Shown: positions 12,999-26,804, numbered from the stretch's first letter. The stretch: DNA of 64,000 nucleotides from Adiantum capillus-veneris (GCA_014529385.2 CM043947.1:101747311-101811310); one strand, 5' to 3'. Notes: generated by a model from the letters alone, not told the origin. A program made the numbers and translations.

Positions 12999-13934
12999 GT
13001 GGATGGTGGAGGAAATGAGAGCAACAAGCTATGGATGTACCCGCTATAACTACATCGATCTAGACTTAGTGTGCCCAATGCATGATGAGATCAAGCATAC
13101 CCAATTGATTCATGGCCATCTCAACAAGATTCTTGAGGTACGATTTTTCTATTACTGTTTACCATACTTGACCAACAGTTAATCCATGTTAAGTTTTGCT
13201 TAGAACACAAATGAAGGGCCCATTCTATGAGGCTCATGTGAAATAAATAGATGTTTATTAGTTGCTGCTTTGCTTAGTTGTGAAAAATGTAGATTCCTAA
13301 AGTCTCCTTTACTCAAACAGAGTTACAGATAGCGACATTCTTTAATTTGGCCTTGTATGGATGGACAAGACCGTGAAAGGGGTTGAATGGAAAACTCTAG
13401 TCTACAAAATCAGAAAATCAACCAAGGAAGCATAGAAGGTTGTCATTTATTTTCAAAATGGTTTCATCACAATGAGAGTGGTCCTTTGGAAGTTAATACT
13501 TCTGCTGAAGAGAACTGGATATCTGTGCTTGAGAGAGAAACTGAAAGGGTCATAGTTATAGTGGAAAATCTGAGTAAAACGAGTTATTTCAAAGAATTTA
13601 GAAGGTGCTTATACAAGCAAGTTAAATTGATTGAGAGGCTAGCATGTCTAGCTATCATAGATTCTACTAACCTCTTGGGAACAGATTGTTGTCTTCTAGA
13701 TTTGTGAACATAGTTGCTGACATGCATGAGGTCCTAGACAATATTTTCAGGGAGGAGTCCAAGACAAAAGCGAAGCCACAAGGTATTTTGAGCAGATGCA
13801 ATAAAAGAGTTGTGGAAAGCTCCAATTTGCTAATCACCAAAAGTTCAAGTCAAGACTGCTTGTCTCGCTTAAGTTCCTTAGCAGCCTGTACAACATTGGC
13901 TTCTAAGCTGCCTCTTACTTCTCCCAGCCCATGA
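12999..13934 (+). pseudogene. Unidentified exon-like stretch (possible gene fragment)
   Basis: A frame starting MRATSYGCTRYNYIDLDLVC runs about 45 codons and ends at a good splice donor (TTGAG|gtacg, 13137/13138). A second frame of 106 codons (13387-13707) is Glu/Lys-rich and looks like real protein, with LYKQVKLIERLACLAIIDST. A third overlaps its end (LLSSRFVNIVADMHEVLDNI). No ATG-to-stop gene model could be built and I do not recognise the family. Amino-acid composition and the splice site make it more gene-like than its surroundings. The right arm carries an identical copy. Confidence 0.35.
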
Positions 13935-14168
13935 TAAAATGAAGCTTGAAGAGGTGCTTTGCATGGACCACCAAAATGCTACTTTATCTAATCATTTTGC
14001 TTTTGGAACCACTTTCCTCGAGGACCATTGCTTGCCTAACGAGTCTATCGTGAATAGAAACGATAGGACCTAGAGCCAAATGCAAGTTCTTATGCAGAGG
14101 AAAGGCCCAAGTTCTCTCACTGTTAAAAACAACCAAGGTCATGGCACATCTAGAGCATCATTTAATCC

Positions 14169-14640
14169 GAGCCTAGTCCTTGCAGGCTTTCGAAGCTGTA
14201 CATTGCCATTATGTGAGCACAGCTAGTCATTATCCACGTTCTGACATTTCGACCGAGAAGCGAAGTCAGTGGATTGCACGGCAGCGACAGGCTTGCAGGG
14301 AAGGCCATTGGATCGATGTTGAGGGTGAGCTGGAGTTGATGCATCTCGTCGGGGCTGAGGGCCACACAGAAGTCTTGCAAGCGGTCCTCGTCAGCAGCGC
14401 GGACAGTTGAGCCTAGTCCTGGCAGGCTTTCGAAGCTTTACGTTGCCATTATGTGAGCAGAGCTAGTTAGTATACACGTTTTGACATTTCCATCGGGAAG
14501 CGAAGTCAGAGGATTGCACGACAGCGGAAGGCTTGCAGGGCAGGCCGTCGATGTTGAGGGTGAGCTGGAGCTCCTGCAGCTCGTCGAGGCTGAGGGCCAC
14601 GCAGAAGTCTTGCAAGGCGTCAGCAGTGCGGACAAATGGA
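14169..14640. repeat. 240 bp tandem duplication
   Basis: Two head-to-tail units start at gagcctagtcct (14169 and 14409), period 240 bp, about 85 percent alike. The reverse strand of each unit can be read as a similar peptide (LQDFCVALS.DE..LQLTLNID), so the unit may derive from a coding sequence I do not recognise. Local GC content is well above the surroundings. Confidence 0.85.
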
Positions 14641-14747
14641 CGCAGGACTCTCGTCTGTACTGCCCGCAATCCAATCGCTGCAATCTGTCGCATTACAACC
14701 GTCCGCCCTGAAACATCGACTCAACATTAGCTCCCTGGTTTGCTGTT

Positions 14748-14779
14748 GCAACCAGTCCGCGCCGGCGCGGACTGGTTGC
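14748..14779. repeat. Perfect 32 bp palindrome, outer copy
   Basis: The half-site gcaaccagtccgcgcc is followed directly by its exact complement with no loop, centred between 14763 and 14764. It is very GC-rich in an AT-rich region. A near-identical palindrome stands at 15239-15266. Confidence 0.95.
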
Positions 14780-14958
14780 AGCATCAGACCAGTGGGGTGG
14801 AGTATTTTAAAAAACAAAAATTCAAAATGAATAGGTGGGCGCTTAAGTGGAAACTGCAAGGCATTTGTCTCACTCACCCCTTTGATTGCTGCGTTTTGCC
14901 CACTTGCTGCTTCTAATTTCCCATAAAATAAGGCCCACGCAATCCCCTAAATCCATGC

Positions 14959-14960
<2 letters not shown>

Positions 14961-14989
<29 letters not shown>

Positions 14990-14990
14990 G
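14961..14990. repeat. CT microsatellite
   Basis: A (CT)n tract of about 30 bp between the two palindromes. Its right-arm partner is a GA run at 42034-42063. Confidence 0.9.
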
Positions 14991-15238
14991 GGCTAAAGGC
15001 GACCAGGTGGTGTGGTGGGGAGGGAGGATTGAAAAAATGGTGTTAAATTGCAAGATAAGCCAGTTATTTTGAAAAAACTCCTCTTTGAATCTACCCTCAA
15101 GGGTATTTTGTACGTTTTTAAAATCGATTTTTCCCAAACATGGATGATAACGAAGGTTGTACGCAGGCTTGTTGAAGCTAAAATTATTGTTAAAAACTTA
15201 AAAAACCTTAGCACCGAATAGGTTGTTAAATCTGTTGG

Positions 15239-15266
15239 AACCAGTCCGCGCCGGCGCGGACTGGTT
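15239..15266. repeat. Perfect 28 bp palindrome, inner copy
   Basis: The half-site aaccagtccgcgcc plus its exact complement shares its core with the palindrome 490 bp upstream. The flanks also agree (ctgttg on one side, cagca on the other), so the repeated unit is about 40 bp. Confidence 0.95.
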
Positions 15267-18200
15267 TCAGCAGGTTTCACAAATCACAAGGCCTAAGAGA
15301 TCAACGACGTCAGTGGAGCCGAAACCTGACCCTGAACATCGACTTGCTCTCCAAACCTGTCCATGGTGACCCTTGCATTTGGGAATCCCTGAGCGTGCAG
15401 AGATTCATTACCGCTGCGTTGGATGTTCATGAGGAGCCAATAAATGCGAGAGGCAAATTGTTGATGCTGATGTTTACATATGCAGGGGAGTGGTAGAGAG
15501 GGAGGGATAGATAGAGAACTGGCGCTAACCTACATCTTTGTGACTAGGCGAAGAGGTGCAAATTAATGGTGGTCGATTGACGACGTGCTCACAATCTGCT
15601 CTCCCTCCAACTGGCCATCTTCAGTATCAACCCTCACACCGGTGATGACTGTGCCTACATCGAATTTGCTGGCTTCTTCACCCAAATGCCTCGTCACATC
15701 ATCGGCCAGTCAAAAGCGAGTTGCTTAGCAGAGGCATATATCACGGGCCTGATGGTTTCCCGTAATTTGACTCCAGATTGCATTTTGGAACTTGCAGTAC
15801 AAAAAAAATTTGAATTGAATTAAAGTGAGTCCTCAATTTTACCAATGCTCAACAAACTCTGAGTCCTTCAAGCAACAATCAAAATTCACTCCAACCGTCT
15901 GGACTTCATATGTAGGTTTTCCAATTATGTTTTTAGGAAATCTTTTTCAAGCATTGGTTCCAATCCAGCTTCTTTATGATAGCATATGTTCTCTTCTTTT
16001 ACTATTGTTATCTACTACTGAACATAGGAGTATAAGAGAATAGTCTTCTTAAGGGAGTTCCATCCATGACCTTCCACTTTGTAGACGACGCCGACATAGA
16101 GATACCTCCCCAAAATATCCTATTTTGCTCCAGAGGTTGGGGCATTCTGACAAGCATGTCTGCAAAGGCTTCACTCCAACTAACAACTCTTTGTTCAATT
16201 CTATTTTCTGCAACATCCACCAACAAGGCATTTGGTTAACCTTCGATGTTGCCAATGACATAGTGGGATTCACACGTCATGGAGGTTGCTAGCAATAAAC
16301 CATTGGTACATTTCTCAAAAACATGGTTATCTTGTTTGGGCATAAGGGTGCCTCAGGATGAGACATTCATTTGGGTGCTAAGAAAAAATCTTTCAGAAGA
16401 AAAGCATGCAAGCATGTGTACATATGTTGGATACAAGGCAAGCATAGGTTGTATGACGCCACATGCAGAGATATGGCTTTGTCTATATGTCAAAGTGTGA
16501 GGCACAATATGTACTTAAAAGGAACTCACACATTCACTGGGCCAATTGTGGCAGATTCGGTTGCAAGGTTTATGACAACAAGCAGTAGGTGGTAGAAAGA
16601 GGGGTGGGGGGGGGGGGGGGGGGGAGCGTGCTGACAAGAGAGAACGGAGAGGGGAAGGGGGGATGGTGAGCATGGCAAGAGGGGGAATGCCTAGGTGATG
16701 CAAGGGGAAATCAATCTTTGAAGGCTTTTGTGAATAAATTGTTTTTGTTTAATGAAGAGCATATAGTAGGTGGGTCAAGTTTTGAAAGTGCGTGGGATTA
16801 ATAGGAATCTAGGGGAGATGCCTCATGGGGTGAAGGATGGAAAGGTAGGGCAAACATGGGCCGTCGCATCGTGCAAGGCAGAAATGCGATCTAGAGACGA
16901 TAGCTATTGGGCAAGGACGCAGAGTAGCAGTGTTCGAGAACAATGTGTCTCATCTTAATATATTGTCGTTTTTAATTTTAAAAATGCTGGTTGAGAGCAA
17001 GGGGAAAATGAGAAATTCCACCTCAAAATAGAGAAAAATAGTGTAAAAACTTGAAAAATAAATCTAATATTTTTGAAAATTTCCTCTTGTGCTAAATTCA
17101 AGAAAAGGAATTTTATATGTTTGGAAAATTAGTTTTTCTCAAACAATGCAAGGTAGGGAGCCTAAAAGAGGGGAGCTCACAAGAAAAATAGCAACGCCGA
17201 GGACAATGAATTTTACTACGATCATGGCATCACTAGATCAATGCTATGGGTTGCTCGAGGAGTTTTCTTTCCATGGCTATGAGGTTGCAAAGGTATCTTC
17301 CAAGATTTCAAAAAATGAGAGTGTAGAAACACCCATTAGGATAGATTGTCTTTAAGATATGCAGCGCCGCCACGTGTTGTGAATTTGGCCAGATCACTTC
17401 AGTTTTCAAGCTGAAGAAATCATACAACTTAAACTTCTTTAATCCAATTTGTCCGACAAGGAAAGCTCTTGAATGCTAGGTACCCTTGACTACTAATTGA
17501 TTATGTTTTTCTCATTAATGCTTAGGCGGTGCAAAGCTAGAAAAACACATTTTCCTTGATAGGGCAAACTTGAAATTCTCCCAGTTTTTCTCTCAAAATT
17601 TGAAGCTTTTGCCGATAATTACACTAAATGTGTGTAAATTTCCCAACTTATTTCCTGTTTTGAAAATTTGGGTATAGTCTTGCAATTAGGAGAGCCTCAA
17701 AGAAAAGGAAGATGGTTTGGGGCTCACCATCCTCTATGTAGTGATCAAGTGAGCTCTAAGTCAATCACAGAGGACTTTGATGACAATGATCTTCATGGTG
17801 ATGAGAGCGTCAGCACAGACATTGGATTGGGATCATTGAATGAAGTAGATGCTCACATAGCTAGGCAAGAGACAACCTTGAATTAGCTCCAAGTTCAATT
17901 CCATGGGATTAGTCACCATGGGATTTGAGTTTGGTTGTGGGATTAGTTTTCAATATTGAAAAACCCTCTTGTACTTTTGCAATTCGCTCTTCGTAATAAC
18001 GAATTCACGAAGGGACTTGCTCGATTATTTTGTTGCTCGAAAATGCTTGCTCACCAATTTGTATAACCCAAAGTACAGGCTGACTTGTTATCATTCTTCA
18101 TTACTAGACAACCCCATCATAACTAGTGTTTGAGGTTGAGAACATGTCCTAAACATGAAGGGACTAAACTTAGCCGCAACATGTTTTGCCTCATGGTAAG

Positions 18201-19966
18201 AAAACTCCAACTACATATATAACCTTTCCAAGTGGATTTCTTGGTGCTAACATACGTGCTTAGCATATCCTTTAGTACAAGAGTAACACTTGTAATCTGC
18301 CTATCCTCTCTAGATGACTAACAGTACTAAGGTGTGGTTTCCCATCGTTTAGAGATAGTCCTCCAAAATGATTGGTAAACTAGGAGCACAACTCCTGGAA
18401 GCATTATTTTTACAAAGTTTAGTCACTTATCTAGGAGAACCCAAACCGATCCATGACCTCTATTGGTGATTGGTAGACCCACAACTAAGCTCGTAGAGAT
18501 AATGCACACAAAGTACAAAATGATTCATAAGGTAGAATTTTCATGAATTTGCATGCCACTCCAAATCAGAGTTTGCTAAACACTAGGGTCCATAACACCT
18601 AGTGTGCATTCCTTTAGCAAAAACTAATCCAAACTTGCATTTTTATAACAATAACCACCATTACATATGGAAAATGTGATGCTCATAGCACACATCAAAG
18701 AGGAGAGTAAATAGTTTGGAGAAGAAATTAAATACTTTCTATTGCAATCACTGCATAGCCTTGCTATATACATAAACAACCATCCATTAATGTTGTTTGC
18801 AGTACTTGTAATCTTAACAAGTTGCTCTACGTACTCGATAACTTTTGGCCAATGAAATTGTTCTTGATACTATATGCTCAAATTAGTCTTCAAAACGGAT
18901 GTGACCAGCACCGACAGACTCTATCCTCACAACAAATTATTGAGATAACATGTGCCAATGTCAATCCCAAAGTCTCATATTCTCCACATGTGGAATATGT
19001 CTTAGATAAAAGGTCTTGAAAAATGACATCCTTCAAGCATGAGATGTATTTGTGTGGGGAGATAACTGTGAGCACTCAACAACATGAGTGAGAGGGACCC
19101 TCATAAACTTTTCTCCACACTAGCTAAACCAAATTCCATGAGTTCCTAGACCATGTTCCACCCTTGTGACAACATGTTCCAAACAAACCCTACCATGTAG
19201 GTCTATAATTGTAGGATGCAACTAAATACGAGTACACTACTATCCCAAAATTCCTACTCCTACATGACCTTGTCATGTGTGTTAAGAGCAAAATGGATGA
19301 AAGCATTCTAGCATATTCTTCCCACTTGGAAAACTTAACCAAATCATATGCAAGAATGAAATGAAACCAAAACATAGGCTTATTTGGAAAATAAAGATAA
19401 CATTCGCTTTTCAACCTTAAGTGCACTAGCTCAACCTAAAAGGTATAATAAAAAAATCACAACATGTAACTGGTAACCTTGGGTGTTATCTTGGCAATCC
19501 AAACCCCTTGGGTCAAATAGTGAAACTCAGTCTATTGTGACCAATTTAGCCTATTGTGTCCAATAAAGATTGCAATCTATTTGTAAAGTTGACTTATTGA
19601 CTACCCCTTGGCATATTTTGGATTGCTTTCCTTGCAAGTATAATTGTGAAGAGATCAGTCAATGATCGTATGGAGTGATTTGGTATTAGCTGGGTCATAC
19701 CCTTAGAAATACCACTCCTATAGCCACAATCAGTGTTGTATATTCAACAACAAATTTTGGTAAGTTGGAATCGTATTCACACTAGAGCTTGAAAAAATCA
19801 TCTCTCTCTATGAATAGAAGAGAAAGATTATAAACACCCCAAGCAAGGAAGTCATACGACAGTTTCGTTGGGTTGCAAGCAAGAGATCATGTGCTTTGAG
19901 ACTCTCAGTCTATTCATACCATCCCATGAATTATTTTCTTGATAGCAAGGTCATGCCTACTTGCAT
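15267..19966. other. Unassigned inner part of left arm
   Basis: No domain is recognised. One forward frame at about 15592-15800 stays open for some 65 codons (contains LAIFSINPHTGDDCAYIEF) and could be a gene scrap. Short frames at 16279-16500, 17089-17355 and 17668-17886 are not similar to anything I know. A poly-G run lies at 16606-16624. AT-rich, with no sign of a functional gene. Confidence 0.4.
16606..16624. repeat. Poly-G tract
   Basis: Nineteen G in a row. The right-arm copy (40407-40418) has twelve. A length change or a sequencing effect. Confidence 0.9.
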
Positions 19967-20393
19967 ACCATAGAAAACATCATCTCTATTACCAGCACCT
20001 TGTGCACAAAAGTTGCCCGCTGCTATCGTCATATACAACGATCAGAAGTAAATATACCAGCCTCAACTTTTCCCCTTAGCAAAGTAGCTAATGTTAGAGT
20101 GGAAGCATAAACCATGTTTTAGTGGAATGAGTCCACAATATTGGCATGCCATGCATGCATATTAGAAAATAGTGTGATAAGCCTTTGGCTTCATTGATGG
20201 TCTCAACAGTGTGGGTCAATAGCATATGTGGCTTTTATAATTTGTATTGGTATGGATACATCATAGTTGGTCATTGCCAACCATAACTGTGAGCTTATAT
20301 CCTGCTACTACCTATTTACTAAAGGTGTGTGCTATTATCCTTGATCTCAAGTCAATGGATAATACTATGGCACAGAACAGAAGCCTCGCTTTT

Positions 20394-20404
20394 CTCTGAT
20401 ACCA
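20394..20404 (-). other. Primer binding site, initiator-Met tRNA type
   Basis: The reverse strand reads tggtatcagag, the standard primer site of many plant Copia and chromovirus elements. It is preceded (reverse strand) by ccactacac, allowing an LTR end in aca. The internal region would then run left from 20393 towards the arm edge at 19966, but no gag or pol is recognisable there. An 11-base match can also occur by chance. Confidence 0.45.
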
Positions 20405-20518
20405 GTGTAGTGGGGAACAACACATGCTAATAACCTCCCAACCATACTATATATAGTCCCCTGGCCCTCTGGCTCTTAGCTACATATAGACCCCCATACT
20501 GCATGTGAGTTCTAGCCT

Positions 20519-21246
<728 letters not shown>

Positions 21247-21294
21247 CCTCGTGCGCTCACGCATGCGGGAGGGGGAGGAGGGGGGAGCTCCATT

Positions 21295-21295
<1 letters not shown>

Positions 21296-21337
<42 letters not shown>
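21296..21337. repeat. CT microsatellite
   Basis: A (CT)n run of about 42 bp just past the end of the left long direct repeat. Confidence 0.9.
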
Positions 21338-21339
<2 letters not shown>

Positions 21340-21419
21340 TGGTTGATTTGAGTAAGAGCCATAGGGTATTATATATACCCCACCTTTCAGAGTCATGGAT
21401 CGCTTGTGGGTTACTTGCA

Positions 21420-24400
21420 CCTACCATGTGGCATTGTCTTGCAAGACGCCTCTCCAAACACCTACAACAAAACTCCCACCAAAAGTTTTCCTACAACAAA
21501 AGCTTTTGCCCCACTTTGAACTGCTCTCATTCCCTATTCAATTGTTAGATTCCTTCTTTATAAAGGCACATTGAAGATCCACCTTGCTGATTTCAAATCT
21601 CTAATTTTTCCTTACCATCCAACATTTATTCAGCCTCAAACATCATGCCCAAAACTTGAAAAAAAACATCTGACACCATCCCACTTGCAAATGCTCCAAA
21701 TTTTAATTGGGCATATCGCACTAACCAGGACTTTGATCAATGAGCCATTAATTTTGGCTAACTCCCCACAGTGCATATAAACTTGGAGAACCTTAGCAAG
21801 CCCAAAAATATCTCTATCAACATGCCTATTGAGGTGGTCAAACTAGCACACAACTGACCCCCAACTCAAAACTTCAACTATCCATTACTTGCCCATATTA
21901 GCTCTAATGGAGGATCCAAAAAGACCGGCATGCACTACAATTCAAACACTTCAAGTGTATCCATCGACATCAGCTCTAACCACCCATTTACATTTGCCTA
22001 GTCTATCAAGGATCTGCAAATCAACCCGCATTCCAATTGCAGTAACTTTCACATTGTAGCTCTGATTAAGGAATCATCTAGACCAGCACACAGAGCATCT
22101 TGAAGACCACCTACCACATACTTCTAGCACCTTGGAAACCTTAAAACATCAACCTACCTAGCCCCTTTTGGAGCCTCTCTAACCTAAAGAATCACCATGG
22201 ATGTACATTCCAGCAACCACTTGCCTACCCACCAGTACCTTCATACCTGGTCTAGCACTCTCGCTTACACTAGTGGGCACCCTTAGCCCTGCTTTGCCCG
22301 CTTCATAGTACTGAACAACTTTGGTTGCACCATCATTGCCCAATCCCCTTGTTGAACATTCATGTTCAGTCAAAAACATGATCATTGAACTTTAAAACTG
22401 CAACAAACACTCTATAGACTTGCTAACCATATGTACAAAACTTCATTTCAGCTCCATGGCCATCACTTGGGTCAGATACCTTGCATCAAGCTCATCCATC
22501 CACGTGCAACACCTTTGCATAGTGATGCACCCATGCATATAGCCAACCACACATGTAAGCTGCCCATAACATACCTTCACTGCTCCAAACATCCATTGTC
22601 ACAGTGTCTGCTTCAAACAAAGCCTCACCAAGAACTCCATCTTGCTCCATATACATATTTGGCCCTCCCTCCTAACCATGTAAATTTCAGTTTTCTTGAG
22701 AGAACCATGTATCTGATAGATAGCCCACTGCAAAATTGCACTCACAAGTATAGCTTTCAACCATGACACACATACCTCCCTTAAAAGCTTGGACAGCCAC
22801 AATCTAGGATTCCCTTTCATCCACCATATAACACACTTGTTGCACTATAAAATCTTTCACTTCCAGCTCCATGCTCACATCCACACTTGTAACACCCTCA
22901 ATACTAGCATCATCAAGCCCTTCCACATTGATTGGTCCATAATGGTCAACCAACACCTCATGCAGGTCAACTTCATTTACCTATTTTTCAAGCACATGTC
23001 TGTTGCCACATTCTCAACCAAAGAAGAGAAGAAAACACTAACCACATATTCATTTGCTCATCTTCCATAGCCACGGCCATCTTATCCTTCTCGATAGAGT
23101 TTAGTACATGTTGCACCCCTATAGCACACTCCACTGCAATCCTGATGAGCATAGGCATCAACATAGTACCACACACATAGTCTTCACTTGCACATCCTCG
23201 TCTATAGTTATGGACTCCTTAACTTGGCCTATGTCTTGCATATTGGCTTGCATTTCTCCTTGCTTCTCACACACATTTACAACATCTCTACCCACATGCA
23301 AGAGATCAAACTCCTCATACCTAAAATGGGGCAAATCAATCTTTCAAGTCATATCTGTATCCAGAGAATTGCTATTGCTTGCCTCTGTATCCAGATAATT
23401 TCTATTGGTTTCCTTGTCCTCCTCCTCTGTCTTGAGATCTGGAACCTCTTCAAGCTTTACTTCTTTGACCTGCTCTTCAAAATTTACCTTCTTGATCTCT
23501 AGCACACATCAATGGCACTTGACCAGCCATACACGTGCTTGTTTGTGCATCTTCTACCTCATTGGGAGCCACCTATACTTTTTCCATACTTGGATGCTTT
23601 TAAATTGGCATCTTGAGCATAGAAACGACTCTACCCCTCTACAACCAAAGAACCCTCGACTCCTCCCCCACTAGCACTGCATCAATCTTGCCTTTCTCTC
23701 CATCGCATTAGCCGGCTTTGGAATTACCTGACTTGAACATCCCTACCTAGCTTGGTGCTTCTTCAAAATATTCTTAGTTCATCCTCTTGCTAAAGACACC
23801 ACTTCTTCATACGACAAGGGCTCATCTACCTCCACTTTATCTTGAACCTCCTCATGCAAGAAGTCCATAAACTTGCTCAACTTTAACCAACCAACATTTT
23901 TTTTATTAGTTACCTTGATAAGCTATCCCCAAAGAGCCTCGAAGTCCCCCTCAAATACTCAAAAATCACCATCCAAGCTTTGTTTCAACTTGTCCAACTT
24001 TTGCTTCACCTCATCTAGTTGTGCATCAACCACAAACTTTCAAGGCCTTCCAAAATTTCTTTTCTTCTTCATGTCCATCGTATCATCTCCTTGCCTTACC
24101 ACAAACTAGGAGCAAAAAAACTTGAACCGCGTCCTCATCTCTTAAGCTGCTCTCGAGCAAAAACAAACCATAGTCTTGGAGCCAAGTTTCTGTATCTTCA
24201 AACCCCAACAAAAATAAAAAAACCCAACCACATCCTCTTTAGCAGCACCGGCTCTCCAAAAATTGTACATTTGACTTCGCCAAAACCACCACTTCACCTT
24301 CAAATAGGAGCAACTAGTGTGCTCCTCAGAGGGGGCACCAAAAGATGGAGAGGGGGAATGAGGAACACAACACCAAGGGATCTCTATAGCTCATGGTATT

Positions 24401-24600
24401 CACAAGACCCCTATCCTCTCAAAAGCACCTTCAAAACTTCAACTAGAAAAACCTCCTCTGCACACATACCAATGCATATACATGCTCACTACAAGCAAAC
24501 TTGCACTCAATTGCACACCATCAACACCACACACTCACACTTACCAATAACATCCACCCACACACATTTTGTAGCTCATTTTAGACCATAGACCACTGTC
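21420..24600 (-). mobile_element. Interior of a putative non-autonomous LTR element, decayed
   Basis: Between the two direct repeats the reverse strand shows broken but protein-like, acidic frames, for example FLHEEVQDKVEVDEPLSYEE (about 23800-23870) and a segment with HEVLVDHYGPINVEGLDDAS (about 22905-22965). No protease, reverse transcriptase, integrase or zinc knuckle is seen. An element with LTR-like ends, gag-like or unknown coding and no pol is what is called a LARD. This is inference; I do not recognise the protein. Confidence 0.4.
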
Positions 24601-24716
24601 GCACACAGAACCTCTCTCTCACTCTCTCTCTCTCTTTGCACATAAAAAATGGCAGGGGGCACACTTTCTCACACACATTGGAACCACACAAAAGCAAAAG
24701 TAGAGAAGTGGGGAAA

Positions 24717-25398
24717 GAGAAATGATTCTTGGGAAATGGCTATGGAATCTTGATCATCCTCAAAAAACACCACGCATAAGCTCTCTTACATCTGATGTCA
24801 CACCCACTTGGTTGTTGCAGGGGCAAAAGAGTCTATCTCTCTATCCTTGGGCTTTACAGGCACACACCTCTACACAAAGGAACCATAAAAAACACTCACT
24901 CTCTTGGCTCCCTACATACTAGTAGGCAAAAAGGTGCTAAATTTTCAAAAAAATCTCTCTTATAGGAGATTCCATTGCATTTTTGGAATCAGTTCTCTCA
25001 TTGGTCCACTTGGCAACCCAATTTAGCAACTTGTGGAGGGTGGTTCCTTTTAGCTTGACAAACTTCTCAATTCCTTTCTCACTTGAGCCAAGAGAACTAG
25101 CAATATCACTAGAGCCCCTTGGGACTTTCCATGCTTTACCTTTTGCTTTCACTCTCATTCACTTCCCTTGAACTCACCCGTCCCTCACCTTGGCACTAGC
25201 GAGGTCTCTAGTGGGGGGGGTTTCCCTTCAAGTAAAAAAAGAGGGCCTCTTAGGCTGTATGAACGAGGCCCAATGGTGCCTCTACCATGTCATCACTACC
25301 AAGCCAGTTGGCCAATGCCAAACAAGGCCATTGCAATGCCAAAGCCCAGCCAAAATCCTTGCCTGCTGCCACCAACAACGCCAACACAATTCCATGGA
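24717..25398 (-). repeat. Long direct repeat, right copy (LTR-like)
   Basis: Partner of 20519-21246. Divergence between the copies suggests an old insertion if these are LTRs. There is no clear primer site next to the left edge (24690-24717) and no target duplication was found, which weakens the LTR reading. Confidence 0.6.
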
Positions 25399-25929
25399 TG
25401 TTGTGTAGCCAAAGATGATTGGTGCTAGAAAGAGTTCAAAGCAAGGTTTTATGGATTCTCAATGGCATGCCAAAGTGATTGGGCAATTGTGAAGATCAAG
25501 AGCAGGCAAGGAGCAGTGGATATGTATGCTATGTGTGGTTTTTGAGACCAAAATGCTATGCTATGGTGATTGTTAGAGGGGCAAGGTCAAGGTGTGGGAA
25601 GTGTAAGAAAGAGAGTGCCCTAGAAGGACCTTTATGATCTACAAGTTGGTCTAGGTGGCTCCTCAAACAGAGCTACAAGATGAATGTTATGTCAGTTTAA
25701 AGTTGAGGTGGTTTGCAAATCCCCAACAGTCAAGATAGGTGGAGACAAGTGGTCAAATCTGATGTGAATGGATAAACATGAAGTTCTTGTGCTATGGAGC
25801 ATGCCAGTGCTTTGAGATTGTCAATCAAAGCTCAAACAAAGAAGATATAGCCAGTTGAAGTTTTCAGGGGGGCTAGTTATGGCCAGTTGAATTTTTCATG
25901 GTGGCCAATGGATTGCATAAATGAATCTC

Positions 25930-26430
25930 ACAAAGCGTAGGAGCTGGTTGATCTTGAGGGGCCGTTTGATGAAGCATGGCTTGATGATGCTAGCATTGAG
26001 TGCAAAGAGGAGGTGGCCGTTTGATGAAGCATGGCTTGATGATGCTAGAATTGAGTGCAAAGAGGAGGTGGCCAAGACCATGGAGCCAATGATTGAACCC
26101 ATGCAGGAGGGATGCTCTATGGAAAATGAAGGAGATTCCAAGGATACGTCCAATACTTCTAAAGAGGTATGCAGTTTGTTGTTGAAAAGTATGCTTGTAA
26201 GTGCAACAATAAAATATGTTATCCGCTAGATACAAGGTTCCCTTGAGAGGAGCTCCACTTTACATGGTTGTGAGGGAGGGTCAGACGTGTTTGTTGGATT
26301 AGATGATGTGCTAGTAGAGAAAGATGTGTTGATGAGACAGAGTGATGCTCGAAGAGGTGCAAAGGTGCTATGTGCCTATTGTGTACATGGATGGCTACGT
26401 GCATGGGTGAAGAACATTTGGAGATTGATG
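25930..26430 (+). pseudogene. Second, inverted copy of the unknown coding family
   Basis: The forward strand here resembles the reverse strand at about 22500-22990: both carry a LDDASIE segment, the DNA motif tttacatggtt.ggagggag, and gcatgggtg near the end. So the same unknown protein-like sequence lies twice in opposite directions about 3 kb apart. The frame is broken by a 55 bp tandem duplication at 25961-26070. Confidence 0.45.
25961..26070 (+). repeat. 55 bp tandem duplication
   Basis: Two units (25961-26015 and 26016-26070) with one mismatch. Since 55 is not a multiple of three it shifts the reading frame of the coding-like stretch it sits in. Confidence 0.97.
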
Positions 26431-26804
26431 CAGATGGATGGAAGAGAGAAAAGCTAGGTATTTGCTCCAAGAGGAGAGACAATGCAGGGGGTGGGGCCAC
26501 CCACTTGAGGTTTGGCATGAAGTAAGACTAAGACTTTGTACATATTGTAGTTTTTTTAATTTTCTCATGGTGTTCTCTAGTTTTACAGTTTGTAGATGGG
26601 GTTGGGCAATGATAGTATAATCCGAAAATAGTTTCAGGAGAACCAGGGTTAAATTAAAGCACCCAAAGAATGAGAAAATTTTGGATGACTTCTTAAACTT
26701 TAAAAGAAGCTACATGTTCAAGTTGAACTCACCCATAAATTAATAAATGAGCATTTAGAGATTTTGAATTCTCAAAGAGCACCCAAAACTCACTCACGGG
26801 AAGA

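Noticed and set aside
19190-19426. 78-codon reverse frame (and its mirror at 37605-37841)
   Set aside because: No similarity recognised; identity between arms only reflects the duplication.
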